Source: Maricaulis maris (GTDB taxonomy: Bacteria; Pseudomonadota; Alphaproteobacteria; Caulobacterales; Maricaulaceae). From it: a stretch of DNA of 64,000 bases. This document shows positions 43,480 through 51,596 of this stretch, piece after piece. Under the pieces are notes generated by a model. It was not told where the DNA came from and did no database searches. It was given only the letters and a program-made list of their open reading frames with translations. A program made the translations under genes and the position numbers. Within the stretch, counting starts at the first letter, position 1; each line of letters starts with the position of its first letter. The stretch covers positions 151,403 through 215,402 of the forward strand of contig NZ_RBIM01000007.1 in NCBI RefSeq assembly GCF_003634045.1, read 5' to 3'.

Positions 43480-45369
43480 ATGAGACCGACAACTCCCGAC
43501 AATGCGGAAGACGCCAAGCAGGCGCCGAAAGGCGCTTTGGGTATCACCATGTGGCGCCTGTTCGCGCTGTTGGCTTCGCCGGACATGGCCAAATGGCGGT
43601 TTCGCATGGGGGTGGCACTGGTCCTCACCATCATCGCCAAACTGTTCTCGGTGGCGGCTCCGATCCTGTTTGGTGACGGGATCAACCTGATCGTCGACGC
43701 GACCGGAGGCGCCCCGGCTTCGGGCGGCGGGCAGGGCAGCACGCTGTGGCCGGGCTTGCTCACAACCTTCTCACTGGCCTTCATCGCTTATGCCGTGGCC
43801 CGCTTCCTGTCGGTCGGGGCGCCGCAATTGCGCGACGCGATGTTTGCCCCGGTCAGCCAGGACGCCCAGCGCCTGACCGCGGTTCGCGCTTTTGCGCATG
43901 TCCAGAGCCTGTCGATCGGTTATCATCAGACCAAGCGCACCGGCGCCCTGCAGCGCATCATTGAGCGCGGTGCCCGCGCCGTCGATTTCCTGATGCGCTT
44001 CCTGATCTTCAACATCGCGCCGACCCTGTTCGAGCTGACGCTCGCCGCCATCGCTCTGAGTGTCAAATACGGCTGGGAATTCGCCGTGATCGCGGTGGTC
44101 ACCATCGCCGTCTATATGGGGCTCACCTGGTCGCTGACCGAGTGGCGTGTCGGCATTCGTCGGCAGATGAATGATGCTGACAATGAAGCCTCGGCCCGCG
44201 CCGTGGACGGGTTGATCAATTTCGAGACGGTGAAGGCTTTCGCCGCCGAGGAACGCGAAAGTGACGCCTATAATGACGCGATGACCCGCTATGCCGGGGC
44301 GGCGGCCAAGTCGCAATCCTCGCTCGCCTTGCTCAACGGGCTGCAGGCGCTGGTGATGAATGCCGGCCTTCTGGCGATGGCGCTCACGGCTGGCTGGAAA
44401 GCCTATAACGGCGTGCTCATGGCCGGTGACGTGGCAGCAGTGACGCTGGTCCTGATGAATATCTACCAGCCGCTCAACATTCTTGGCTGGGCCTATCGCG
44501 AGATCAAGCAGGGCGCGGTCGATATGGAGCGGGTCTACGAGACGCTGGCGCTCAAGCCCGATGTCGCCGACAGCGCTGATGCGCAGCCGCTGGTCCTGTC
44601 CGGCGGGGCGGTGAGGTTCGAGGATGTCGGCTTCACCCATGATGGCCGCTCGCGCTCGCTGGGCGGCGTATCGATGGATATCCCGGCCGGCAGTTTCGTC
44701 GGCATTTGCGGTCCGTCCGGGGCTGGCAAGTCGACCGTGCTGCGGTTGCTTTTCCGCTTTTACGATCCCGAGCAGGGGCGGGTGCTGATCGACGGGCAGG
44801 ACCTGCGCGGCATCGCCCAGACCAGCCTGCGTGAGGCGCTCGGCCTGGTGCCGCAGGACGTCGTCCTATTCAATGATACGCTGCGCGCCAATGTGATCTA
44901 CGGCAAGCCGGAGGCCAGCGAGGCCGAGATCATGGCGGTGCTCGAACGCGCCCACCTGGCTGATTTCGTGCGCGGCCTGCCGGACGGGCTGGAGACGCGG
45001 GTCGGCGAGCGCGGGTTGAAACTGTCCGGCGGCGAGAAACAGCGCGTCGGCGTCGCGCGTGCCATTCTCAAGGATCCGGCCGTGCTGATTCTCGACGAAG
45101 CCACCTCGGCGCTTGACAGCCAGACCGAGGGTGAGGTCCAGGCGGCTCTGGCCGACGCCGCCGAAGGCCGCACCACGATCGCCGTCGCCCACCGCCTCTC
45201 AACCATTGCCGGTGCCGACCGGATTTTCGTGCTCGATGGCGGACGCGTGGCCGAAGCCGGCACGCATGACGAACTGCTCGCCCGTGGCGGCCTCTATGCC
45301 GATATGTGGCGGCGCCAGAGCGAGGCGGTGTCGGCGGCAACGACCCTGGTCGCGGATATCGCTGAATAG
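43480..45369 (+). CDS. ATM1-type ABC exporter (ATP-binding/permease)
   Basis: 629 residues from ATG 43480 (MRPTTPDNAEDAK). N-terminal six-span exporter domain, with RTGALQRIIERGARAVDFL and ALVMNAGLLAMALTAG typical of the ATM1/HMT1 glutathione-conjugate and heavy-metal exporters. C-terminal ATPase: Walker A CGPSGAGKSTVLRLLF, Q-loop LVPQDVVLFNDTLRANV, signature KLSGGEKQRVGVARAIL, Walker B AVLILDEATSALDS and H-loop VAHRLSTI. Functions as a homodimer. The upstream 430 bases hold element A4 and no other gene. Confidence 0.92.
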   Translation: MRPTTPDNAEDAKQAPKGALGITMWRLFALLASPDMAKWRFRMGVALVLTIIAKLFSVAAPILFGDGINLIVDATGGAPASGGGQGSTLWPGLLTTFSLAFIAYAVARFLSVGAPQLRDAMFAPVSQDAQRLTAVRAFAHVQSLSIGYHQTKRTGALQRIIERGARAVDFLMRFLIFNIAPTLFELTLAAIALSVKYGWEFAVIAVVTIAVYMGLTWSLTEWRVGIRRQMNDADNEASARAVDGLINFETVKAFAAEERESDAYNDAMTRYAGAAAKSQSSLALLNGLQALVMNAGLLAMALTAGWKAYNGVLMAGDVAAVTLVLMNIYQPLNILGWAYREIKQGAVDMERVYETLALKPDVADSADAQPLVLSGGAVRFEDVGFTHDGRSRSLGGVSMDIPAGSFVGICGPSGAGKSTVLRLLFRFYDPEQGRVLIDGQDLRGIAQTSLREALGLVPQDVVLFNDTLRANVIYGKPEASEAEIMAVLERAHLADFVRGLPDGLETRVGERGLKLSGGEKQRVGVARAILKDPAVLILDEATSALDSQTEGEVQAALADAAEGRTTIAVAHRLSTIAGADRIFVLDGGRVAEAGTHDELLARGGLYADMWRRQSEAVSAATTLVADIAE

Positions 45370-45445
45370 GCCGGACTGCGCCCGATCAGGCATTGTCTTT
45401 GCGCACCGCCCGCCTAGTCTGGCGGCAGCAGCGCGGGGGCGTCTC

Positions 45446-46147
45446 ATGGATATGATTGTGGAGGGGTGGCAGGCTTTCCGGGCCAGCGGCTTCGGGATGG
45501 TCGTGACCTCGACCGAGGCGCAACGCATTTATGCGTGGATCGCGTTGGCGCTGGTCTTCGGGGCCAGTCTCTGGTTTGCGCGGCGGCAACTCAACCTGTT
45601 GCGCAGCGTCAGCGCCGCCGAGTTGGACAGTGATCTGCGCTTGCCGGGTCCGGTGCCGAAAAAGCCGGCCAGAATCCAGCGCCGGATTGACTGGTTCGAG
45701 GCGCGGCGCGATGAGGTTGTTCATGGCGTCTGGCGGGCGCTCGGTCTTTTGCTGGTGCTGGGGATGATCCTGCCCGGCGCCGTCGTCTTCATGGCGGTCT
45801 GGCAACACGACTGGTTATTGCCGGATTACGCGGCGCCGATCGTGATCGGCGAGGGCGAACCGGTGGCAGCGGTCGGCGATGTCGTCATCTTCCTTGCCGA
45901 CCAGGTCTTCCGCGGCGCCTTGGCGGACATCCCCGAGGTGTTTCGTTTGGGGCTGACCCCGGTCAGCAATAATCCGGACAATGCCGTGATTTCCTGGCTG
46001 GTGGTGATCTATCGCTTTGCCGCCGGGATGGTCAGCGGCTCGGCAATCTACATGCTGTATCGGGTCTGGCGCGGTGTGCCCCGCATCGACAGGCGGATCG
46101 CCGACTATCGCGAGCGGCTGAAACAGGCTCAACTGCCCGGGGCATAG
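45446..46147 (+). CDS. Membrane protein of unknown function
   Basis: 233 residues from ATG 45446 (MDMIVEGWQAFRASG). Three spans: about 29-48, 95-117 and 193-212, with a basic connecting segment (KKPARIQRRIDWFEARR) between the first two. No known family. A cytoplasmic helical tail ends in ERLKQAQLPGA. It follows the ATM1-type exporter on the same strand but with a 77-base gap, so linkage is uncertain. Confidence 0.6.
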   Translation: MDMIVEGWQAFRASGFGMVVTSTEAQRIYAWIALALVFGASLWFARRQLNLLRSVSAAELDSDLRLPGPVPKKPARIQRRIDWFEARRDEVVHGVWRALGLLLVLGMILPGAVVFMAVWQHDWLLPDYAAPIVIGEGEPVAAVGDVVIFLADQVFRGALADIPEVFRLGLTPVSNNPDNAVISWLVVIYRFAAGMVSGSAIYMLYRVWRGVPRIDRRIADYRERLKQAQLPGA

Positions 46148-46161
46148 TCAGGGAGTCCGGC

Positions 46162-46545
46162 ATGAAGACGGTTTTGGTGGCATTGGCGTCAGGTGTGGTG
46201 TTGGCCGCGTCCGCGATGGCCCAGCCCGGCATGCCGGGTGAGGCGTTGGCGGATCCGGGCGTTGATGCGGAGGGTTACCCGGTCCTGCCGGACATGCGCG
46301 CCGTCCTGCGTCAGGGGAACTCTGCCGCAGCCCTCGCCAGCGCGATCGCCATGGTCGATGATTGCGCTGCGCCGCTGGTGTTCGACGCGGCCTGGCAGGG
46401 TGACGTCTATTCGATCTCTGTGCAGTGCACCGATCATCGCGGCGAGACATCCGCCACCGTGGACTATCGCGTCGCCCCTCGTAGCGGTGATTTCGCCTAT
46501 CTCGAACCGGTCGCTATCCGCACCCATCCCGAGCCGCGTTACTGA
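46162..46545 (+). CDS. Small secreted protein of unknown function
   Basis: 127 residues with a Sec signal peptide (MKTVLVALASGVVLAASAMA, cleavage after AMA) and a mature domain of about 107 residues with two Cys (DDCAAPL, SVQCTDH) that could form a disulfide bond. Recognisable only as a small periplasmic protein. The TGA overlaps the ATG of the TyrA-like gene by one base, so the two are co-translated. Confidence 0.65.
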   Translation: MKTVLVALASGVVLAASAMAQPGMPGEALADPGVDAEGYPVLPDMRAVLRQGNSAAALASAIAMVDDCAAPLVFDAAWQGDVYSISVQCTDHRGETSATVDYRVAPRSGDFAYLEPVAIRTHPEPRY

Positions 46546-47258
46546 TGGCGCAGGTCGGTCTTATCGGTCTGGGCGCATTCGGACGACTTGCCGCGACCCA
46601 TCTTTCGCCACATCTCGATCTTGTCGCTCATGATCCGGCGGTCGCCGCGATGGACGGTGTGGCCTGTGTGCCGCTCGTCGAGGCGGCATCGCGGCCCGTC
46701 GTCATTCTCGCGGTGCCGGTTCAATTGATCGCCGAACTCTGCCAACAGGTCGCTCCGTTCTTGTCGCCCGGAGCGCTGGTGCTTGACGTCGCGTCGGTCA
46801 AGCTCAAGCCGATGGCCGCCATGCGCGCGCATTTGCCGGCCGGGACACGCATACTCGGCACGCACCCCCTGTTCGGGCCGCAAAGTGCGGCCGACGGGCT
46901 GGGCGGGCAATCCATCGTGCTGTGTCCGGAACCGGGCGTTGATCCGGCCTGCGTCGCCGGGTTCCTGCGCGATGATCTGCGTCTGGATGTTCATATCTCC
47001 GACGCTGATACCCATGACCGCACCATGGCCAGCGTCCAGGCGCTGACTCATCTGGTGTCCAAGGTCATCACCGATCTCGACCTGCCGGCAGCGCCCTATA
47101 CGACGCGCAGCTATGACTTGTTGAAACAGGCGGCCGATCTGGTCGCCGGTGACAGCGACGAACTCTTCCGCGCCATCGAGCGTCACAACCCTTATGCGGG
47201 TGAGTTGCGGGGCAGGTTTTTCGAGGCGGCCCGGGCGCTGGACGCGCGGCTGGAGTAG
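46545..47258 (+). CDS. Prephenate/arogenate dehydrogenase family protein
   Basis: 237 residues. N-terminal Rossmann fold (VGLIGLGAFGRLAATHL; GxGxxG) and VVILAVPVQLIAEL; middle motif VLDVASVKLKP then GTHPLFGPQSA, the signature of TyrA-type enzymes, and the helical dehydrogenase domain with HDRTMASVQALTHLVSK. It would oxidise prephenate or arogenate with NAD(P) for tyrosine synthesis. It is shorter than standard TyrA (about 280-300), and the C-terminal part is trimmed; arogenate specificity is unresolved. Confidence 0.85.
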   Translation: MAQVGLIGLGAFGRLAATHLSPHLDLVAHDPAVAAMDGVACVPLVEAASRPVVILAVPVQLIAELCQQVAPFLSPGALVLDVASVKLKPMAAMRAHLPAGTRILGTHPLFGPQSAADGLGGQSIVLCPEPGVDPACVAGFLRDDLRLDVHISDADTHDRTMASVQALTHLVSKVITDLDLPAAPYTTRSYDLLKQAADLVAGDSDELFRAIERHNPYAGELRGRFFEAARALDARLE

Positions 47259-47274
47259 GGTGGGACTTGCTGGT

Positions 47275-47943
47275 TCAGTTCACGACAATCCGTGCACCGC
47301 AGAAATACGGTCCGAACTCCTGTGCATCGGCCCTCGGATCCCCGGTCGTCTGGTTGATCGACGAAGCCGGGTAGCCGAACCGGTCTACCAGATAGGCCGT
47401 CCCGGTCGCGGCACGGCGGAGCATCAACCCGACCTTGTCCATTGCGGGCGTCGAGCGGTCGAGGCGCGAGTGTGTCTGACCGATAATCGTTATCGGGCGG
47501 TAGGTCGGGGGCGCGGTGTCGTAGATCAGGTCTTCGAGCATGCGTTCCGCGATGGCGCCGGGCAATTCGAACAGGGTGCTGCGATCATAGGTGAACAACA
47601 GGCATCGATTGTTGGCAACGTCGTGTAGCTGACTCGCGGACAGGATGCCTTCCGGACGATCCAGGTTTGAGGGGTCCGCAGGCTCGGCGATGACGCCTTG
47701 CTCTTTGGGCCACAACTGAACGACGACCGCGGCACTGATGCTCGCCAGCGCGACAACCAGCAGGGATATAATCAAGGCGAGGATGATCCGTTCGGTCTGG
47801 CGGGCATCCAGTTCACTGAAAAGGCTCGCGGACAACATCCGGACAATGACGTCGCGATAGACCGAGAGCGAGCCCGCAATCGCCAGGCCGAGAACGCCGA
47901 CGCTCGCGGCAATCGCTGCCAAGTTGAATTCGGTCACATCCAT
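47275..47943 (-). CDS. Two-span membrane protein of unknown function
   Basis: 222 residues. Two membrane segments near the N-terminus (about 10-30 and 49-73, IILALIISLLVVALASISAAVVV) followed by a soluble domain of 140 residues with GARIVVN ending. Convergent with the TyrA-like gene. The upstream 80 bases lead to tRNA-Asn on the same strand. No known domain. Codon use is typical, so a real gene. Confidence 0.6.
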   Translation of the reverse strand: MDVTEFNLAAIAASVGVLGLAIAGSLSVYRDVIVRMLSASLFSELDARQTERIILALIISLLVVALASISAAVVVQLWPKEQGVIAEPADPSNLDRPEGILSASQLHDVANNRCLLFTYDRSTLFELPGAIAERMLEDLIYDTAPPTYRPITIIGQTHSRLDRSTPAMDKVGLMLRRAATGTAYLVDRFGYPASSINQTTGDPRADAQEFGPYFCGARIVVN

Positions 47944-48023
47944 CCCCAGCGCTGCCGAGCGTCATGCATAGCTACAGCCCCGAAGGGCGTCCAGCCGTGA
48001 TGGGAAGGGGGGTCTCTTGAGAG

Positions 48024-48099
48024 TGGCTCCTCGGGACGGGCTCGAACCGCCGACCCGGTGATTAACAGTCACCTGCTCTACCAACTGAGCTACCGAGGA
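48024..48099 (-). tRNA. tRNA-Asn (anticodon GTT)
   Basis: Minus-strand cloverleaf: acceptor TCCTCGG/CCGAGGA, discriminator G, encoded CCA, D arm GCTC...GAGC, anticodon stem GGTGA/TCACC with loop CTGTTAA (anticodon GTT), T arm around GGTTCGAGCCC. 76 nt. Confidence 0.95.
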
Positions 48100-48188
48100 A
48101 TACCGTCTCTCAAGCGAGGCCCGGCTTTTATCAGAGCTTCGCCGCGCCGCGCAAGCACTCTGCTGCGCAAGAAGCGCAAACTGTGTGC

Positions 48189-48262
48189 AAAAAAAATCGG
48201 GAGCCGCAGAGGCTCCCGAAAAGGCATTGGGTGGATGGTGGGGTGTCTTCACGGGAAGACGC
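48189..48262 (-). ncRNA. Candidate small RNA with Rho-independent terminator
   Basis: Read on the minus strand, about 74 nt: a 6-bp hairpin GTCTTC-CCGT-GAAGAC (48245-48260), an unpaired C-rich linker (ACCCCACCATCCACCCAATG), then a 9-bp terminator stem TCGGGAGCC/GGCTCCCGA (48197-48219) running into eight T (48196-48189). No minus-strand protein gene lies upstream to need this terminator: the nearest gene is on the plus strand at 48468. A perfect CtrA-type box sits 23 bases upstream of the proposed 5' end. The exact start is inferred. Confidence 0.55.
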
Positions 48263-48284
48263 ATTCAAATTCGCCTCCGAACCC

Positions 48285-48299
48285 TTAAGGCCGGGTTAA
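48285..48299 (-). promoter_or_regulatory. CtrA-type binding site TTAA-N7-TTAA
   Basis: TTAAGGCCGGGTTAA, a perfect match to the full CtrA box of Caulobacter relatives. On the minus strand the second TTAA would lie in the -35 region, with a GAATTTGAAT-like -10 about 17 bases on, upstream of the candidate small RNA. It could also act on the plus-strand gene at 48468, but that start is about 170 bases away. Confidence 0.65.
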
Positions 48300-48467
48300 C
48301 GGGAACGGGAGAATTAGGGAATTGGTTTATCGTCCTTGCCGAATTCCTAATGGAATCATGGAAATGCGTGGATAACTGCGCAGGTTTCATTCACCATGAT
48401 TTTGCCTGTTTTTGGGGCGGCAAACCGCCGTGTTACTGATTCGGCGGGCGAATCACCGGAGTTGACC

Positions 48468-48818
48468 ATGCGCGACCACGCTACATTCGAATCATTCTGG
48501 CCCTTTTATCTGCGTGAACACGCCAAGCCGTGGACGCGGACCTGGCACTTCGTCGGCTCGACCCTGGCGATCGCGGTTCTGATTTATGCGCTCGTCTCGC
48601 AGACCTGGTGGCTGCTGCTGGCCGTGCCGGTGTCCGGCTATTTCTTTGCCTGGGTCAGCCATGCCTTTGTCGAGCGCAACAAGCCGGCCACCTTCACCTA
48701 TCCGCTGTGGTCGCTGATCGCCGACTATCGGATGTATGGCTTCTTTTTGGTTGGAAAGCTCGACGCCGAGCTCGACAAGGCCGGGGTGCCGACCGGCCGC
48801 CAGGCCAATGAAGGCTGA
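48468..48818 (+). CDS. DUF962 / Mpo1-like membrane protein
   Basis: 116 residues from ATG 48468 with GGAG upstream. Pattern of DUF962: FWPFYLREHAKPWTRTWHFVGS with the His pair that binds iron in yeast Mpo1 dioxygenase, span LAIAVLIYALV, WVSHAFVERNKPATFTYPLWSLIADYRMYGFF. Yeast Mpo1 alpha-oxidises fatty acids in sphingolipid breakdown; whether this version does so is unknown. The gene is isolated. Confidence 0.88.
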   Translation: MRDHATFESFWPFYLREHAKPWTRTWHFVGSTLAIAVLIYALVSQTWWLLLAVPVSGYFFAWVSHAFVERNKPATFTYPLWSLIADYRMYGFFLVGKLDAELDKAGVPTGRQANEG

Positions 48819-48870
48819 CATTCGGGTGCCAGGCTAACCGATTACGGGTAAGGGAAATTCGCTGAAGGGT

Positions 48871-48944
48871 TGGAGGCACCGCCCGGAATCGAACCGGGGT
48901 ACACGGATTTGCAATCCGCTGCGTCACCACTCCGCCACGGTGCC
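48871..48944 (-). tRNA. tRNA-Cys (anticodon GCA)
   Basis: Minus-strand cloverleaf: acceptor GGCACCG/CGGTGCC, discriminator T (U73, identity base of tRNA-Cys), encoded CCA, anticodon stem GCGGA/TCCGT with loop TTGCAAA (anticodon GCA), T arm with GGTTCGATTCC. 74 nt. Confidence 0.95.
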
Positions 48945-49155
48945 ACGCCTTGCGAGCCGGGAGCTATAGCGCTGTCGCGCGGCGCGAGCAATCCGGCTTT
49001 CTCAGCTTTACCGCAGGTCGGCCGGGTCCGGCCTTGCGTTGGCACGATGCGAGGCAATTCGACGCGCGCGCAGTGGCGTGCTTGCGGCACCGCGTGATGC
49101 CGGGATATATCAGCGCCGAACCGTATCCCAACAGGGCCTGGTCAGGGAGAGCCTC

Positions 49156-49809
49156 GTGAGCGAATTCGAAACGGCGCGAAAGCAGATGGTCGATTGCCAG
49201 ATCCGTCCGTCCGATGTCACCGACCGGCGTCTGATCGCCGCCTTCCTCGACATTCCCCGCCATGTCTTCGTGCCGCGGGCTCGGCGCGCTTCAGCCTATT
49301 CCGATGGGCAGGTCCCGGTCGGTGAGGCGCGCACGCTGATGCGGCCACGCGATTTTGCCAAACTGGTCCATGCTGCCGATATCCAGCCGGATGAGCTGGT
49401 TCTCGATATCGCCTGTGCCCGCGGTTATTCCACGGCGGTTCTGGCGCGCATGGCCGGCACGGTTGTCGGGCTGGAATCCGACGAGGACAGCCTGTCCCGC
49501 GCCTCCGGCCTGCTGTCTGATGTCGGCGCCGACAATGCGGTGGTGATCGAAGGCGATCTCGCTGCCGGTGTTGCCAAACAGGGCCCGTTCGACGTGATCG
49601 TCGTCAATGGCGCCGTCGATGCCGTGCCGCAGGCCTGGCTCGACCAATTGGCGCCGGGCGGTCGGCTGGCGGCGGTTATCCGCCGTGGACCGATCGGCAA
49701 GGCAACCATCTTCACGCGCTCGGCTGCGGGTATCGGAGAGCGCGTCGTGTTCGACGCCAATGTCGCCCCCTTGGCTGGTTTTCAGGCCGAGGCCGGCTTC
49801 GTACTCTGA
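49156..49809 (+). CDS. Protein-L-isoaspartate O-methyltransferase family protein
   Basis: 217 residues from a GTG at 49156 with GGGAGA upstream. PCMT-type: ARKQMVDCQIRPSDVTDRRL, IPRHVFVP, VGEARTLMRPRDFAKLV and an AdoMet loop LDIACARGYSTAVLARMAG. The usual motif I (DxGxGSGY) is diverged to DIACARGYS, so repair of isoaspartyl residues is not certain. This gene precedes tolC and popZ here, the same order I recall from Caulobacterales. Ends 119 bases before the tolC promoter element. Confidence 0.82.
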   Translation: MSEFETARKQMVDCQIRPSDVTDRRLIAAFLDIPRHVFVPRARRASAYSDGQVPVGEARTLMRPRDFAKLVHAADIQPDELVLDIACARGYSTAVLARMAGTVVGLESDEDSLSRASGLLSDVGADNAVVIEGDLAAGVAKQGPFDVIVVNGAVDAVPQAWLDQLAPGGRLAAVIRRGPIGKATIFTRSAAGIGERVVFDANVAPLAGFQAEAGFVL

Positions 49810-49927
49810 ATTTTTCAGGCTTGGCGGGAACGGAATCGGTGGTCTCATCCGTTTCACACCGACATTGCCGTGTATCCCGGCTGCCAGTTGGCGCGGCAGA
49901 CAGCCGGATTATTACGGAAATATCAGA

Positions 49928-49966
49928 GTGAACAGTGTTCACTTTTAATCATGGCGTGCCTATATG
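49928..49966 (+). promoter_or_regulatory. tolC promoter with overlapping 15-bp palindromic operator
   Basis: GTGAACAGTGTTCAC (49928-49942) is a perfect 15-bp palindrome with central G. Its right arm overlaps a -35 TTCACT (49938-49943), followed by 17 bases and a -10 TATATG (49961-49966). A bound regulator would block the promoter; a TetR-type repressor is the natural guess. The same operator half-sites recur at 60041. Confidence 0.6.
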
Positions 49967-50092
49967 CTGACGTGGTATGCGCGTGAGCAGAAATAGCCCG
50001 TGTCCGGTCGGCAAGACTGGATCGGGTGCGATGACGCGTTAGTATGAGGCGAGGCGGCGGACACGGTTTCGGCGCTGCAAGAGGGGTTCGTA

Positions 50093-51481
50093 ATGTCGCG
50101 ATTGAAGAATTTGGCGCTCGTATTGGCCGCCGGTGCATCGGCGCTGGCGCTTGCCGGTGCCAGCCAGGCGCAGACTCTCGAAGAGACGCTGGCGCTGGCT
50201 TACAACTCCAACCCGACCTTGCAGGCGGAACGGGCGCGGCTTCGCGCCACCGATGAGGGTCGGGTCCAGGCCCGGGCGGCGCGCTTGCCGACCGTCTCGG
50301 CGTCCGCCTCGATTTCGCGCAACCACTCGGAAGGCGAAAGCTTTTCCCAAGTCAACAATACCACCAACAGCTTCGACTCCGACTCGACACCGAAGAATTA
50401 CGGCCTGTCGGCCAGTCAGCCGATCTATCGCGGCGGCCGGATTGATGGCGCCATCGACCAGGCGACTGCCGTCGTCATGGCCGGCCGCGAGAACTTGCGC
50501 GCCACCGAGCAGACCGTGCTCGTCAGCGCAGTGACAGCCTTCATGGATGTGCGCCGGGACAGCAATGTCGTCGAGATCCGCCAGAACAATGTCGAAGTCC
50601 TCGCCCAGCAATTGCGCGCGGCGCGTGATCGTTTCGAAGTCGGCGAGATCACCCGCACCGACGTGTCGCAAGCCGAGGCCCGCCTGTCGCTGGCCCAGAC
50701 CCAGCTTTCCGCCGCCCAGGCCCAGCTGGCCGCCAGCCGCGCCGCCTATGAGCGCGTGACCGGCCAGCCGGCGGCCTCGCTGAGCGAACCCCCGGCGCTG
50801 CCGGCCTTGCCCGACAACCTCGCCGACGCCGCCGAATATGCCTTTGACAACAGCCCGCAATTGCTGGCGGCCCGTTATAGCGAAGAAGCCGCCCAGCACG
50901 CGATCCGGATCGCCCGCGGCGCGTTGCGTCCGGAAGTCTCGCTGACCGCGTCGGCGTCATCGGCGCGTGATTCGAGTTTTTCCGGCGATGTCCGCGACAG
51001 CGCCTCCATCATGGGCCAGGTCTCGGTGCCGCTGTTTACCGGTGGCCTCAACCGGTCGCGCGTGCGCGCGGCGGTCGCCCAGGAAGAACAGGCCCGCTTT
51101 CAGGTCCGTGACGCCCGGCGCCAGGTGACCGAGGCGGTGACCAATGCCTGGTATTCCTATGTCGCCTCGCTGGCCGTGATCGAATCGAGCCGTCAGGCCG
51201 TGCGAGCCAACGAGATTGCGCTCGACGGCGTGCAGCAGGAAGCCTTTGTCGGCATCCGCACGACGCTGGACGTCCTCAATGCCGAGCAGGAATTGCTGGA
51301 ATCACGCCTGACCTTCGTGACTGCCGAGCGCGACAGCTTCGTGGCTGGCTATCGCTTGTTGCAGGCAATGGGGCTGGCCTCGGCGACGAGTCTCGGTCTG
51401 GACGTGGAAATCTATGATGCGGCTGCAGGAGATTCGCGCGAATCGCGTTTCCCTAACCTTGACTTAACGCCCTGGGACTAG
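50093..51481 (+). CDS. tolC: TolC family outer-membrane efflux/secretion protein
   Basis: 462 residues with signal peptide (VLAAGASALALAGASQA, cleavage after SQA). Two structural repeats of the TolC fold: NPTLQAERARLRATDEGRVQ and ARYSEEAAQHAIRIARGALRP; STGQPIYRGGRIDGAID-like segments and FVGIRTTLDVLNAEQELLES. Forms the trimeric outer-membrane channel for multidrug efflux and type I secretion. No partner RND or HlyD gene is adjacent, except the broken HlyD near the end of the window. Repressible promoter directly upstream. Confidence 0.93.
   Translation: MSRLKNLALVLAAGASALALAGASQAQTLEETLALAYNSNPTLQAERARLRATDEGRVQARAARLPTVSASASISRNHSEGESFSQVNNTTNSFDSDSTPKNYGLSASQPIYRGGRIDGAIDQATAVVMAGRENLRATEQTVLVSAVTAFMDVRRDSNVVEIRQNNVEVLAQQLRAARDRFEVGEITRTDVSQAEARLSLAQTQLSAAQAQLAASRAAYERVTGQPAASLSEPPALPALPDNLADAAEYAFDNSPQLLAARYSEEAAQHAIRIARGALRPEVSLTASASSARDSSFSGDVRDSASIMGQVSVPLFTGGLNRSRVRAAVAQEEQARFQVRDARRQVTEAVTNAWYSYVASLAVIESSRQAVRANEIALDGVQQEAFVGIRTTLDVLNAEQELLESRLTFVTAERDSFVAGYRLLQAMGLASATSLGLDVEIYDAAAGDSRESRFPNLDLTPWD
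51453..51467. promoter_or_regulatory. Near-consensus CtrA site upstream of popZ
   Basis: CTAA-CCTTGAC-TTAA, one mismatch to TTAA-N7-TTAA, lies in the last codons of tolC, 130 bases before popZ. Two CcrM-type GANTC sites lie close by in the palindrome GATTCGCGCGAATC (51431-51444). Suggestive of cell-cycle control of popZ, but one mismatch and distance weaken it. Confidence 0.35.
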
Positions 51482-51596
51482 GGTTTTCGCAGAGTCGCGG
51501 GCTGGACAGGCGAGTTCCGGCCCGGTTTATTCGCGTAATACGGGAAGCCGACACGCTGACCGACGACGCAGACCGAAGACAAGGACTTGGGCGCTC

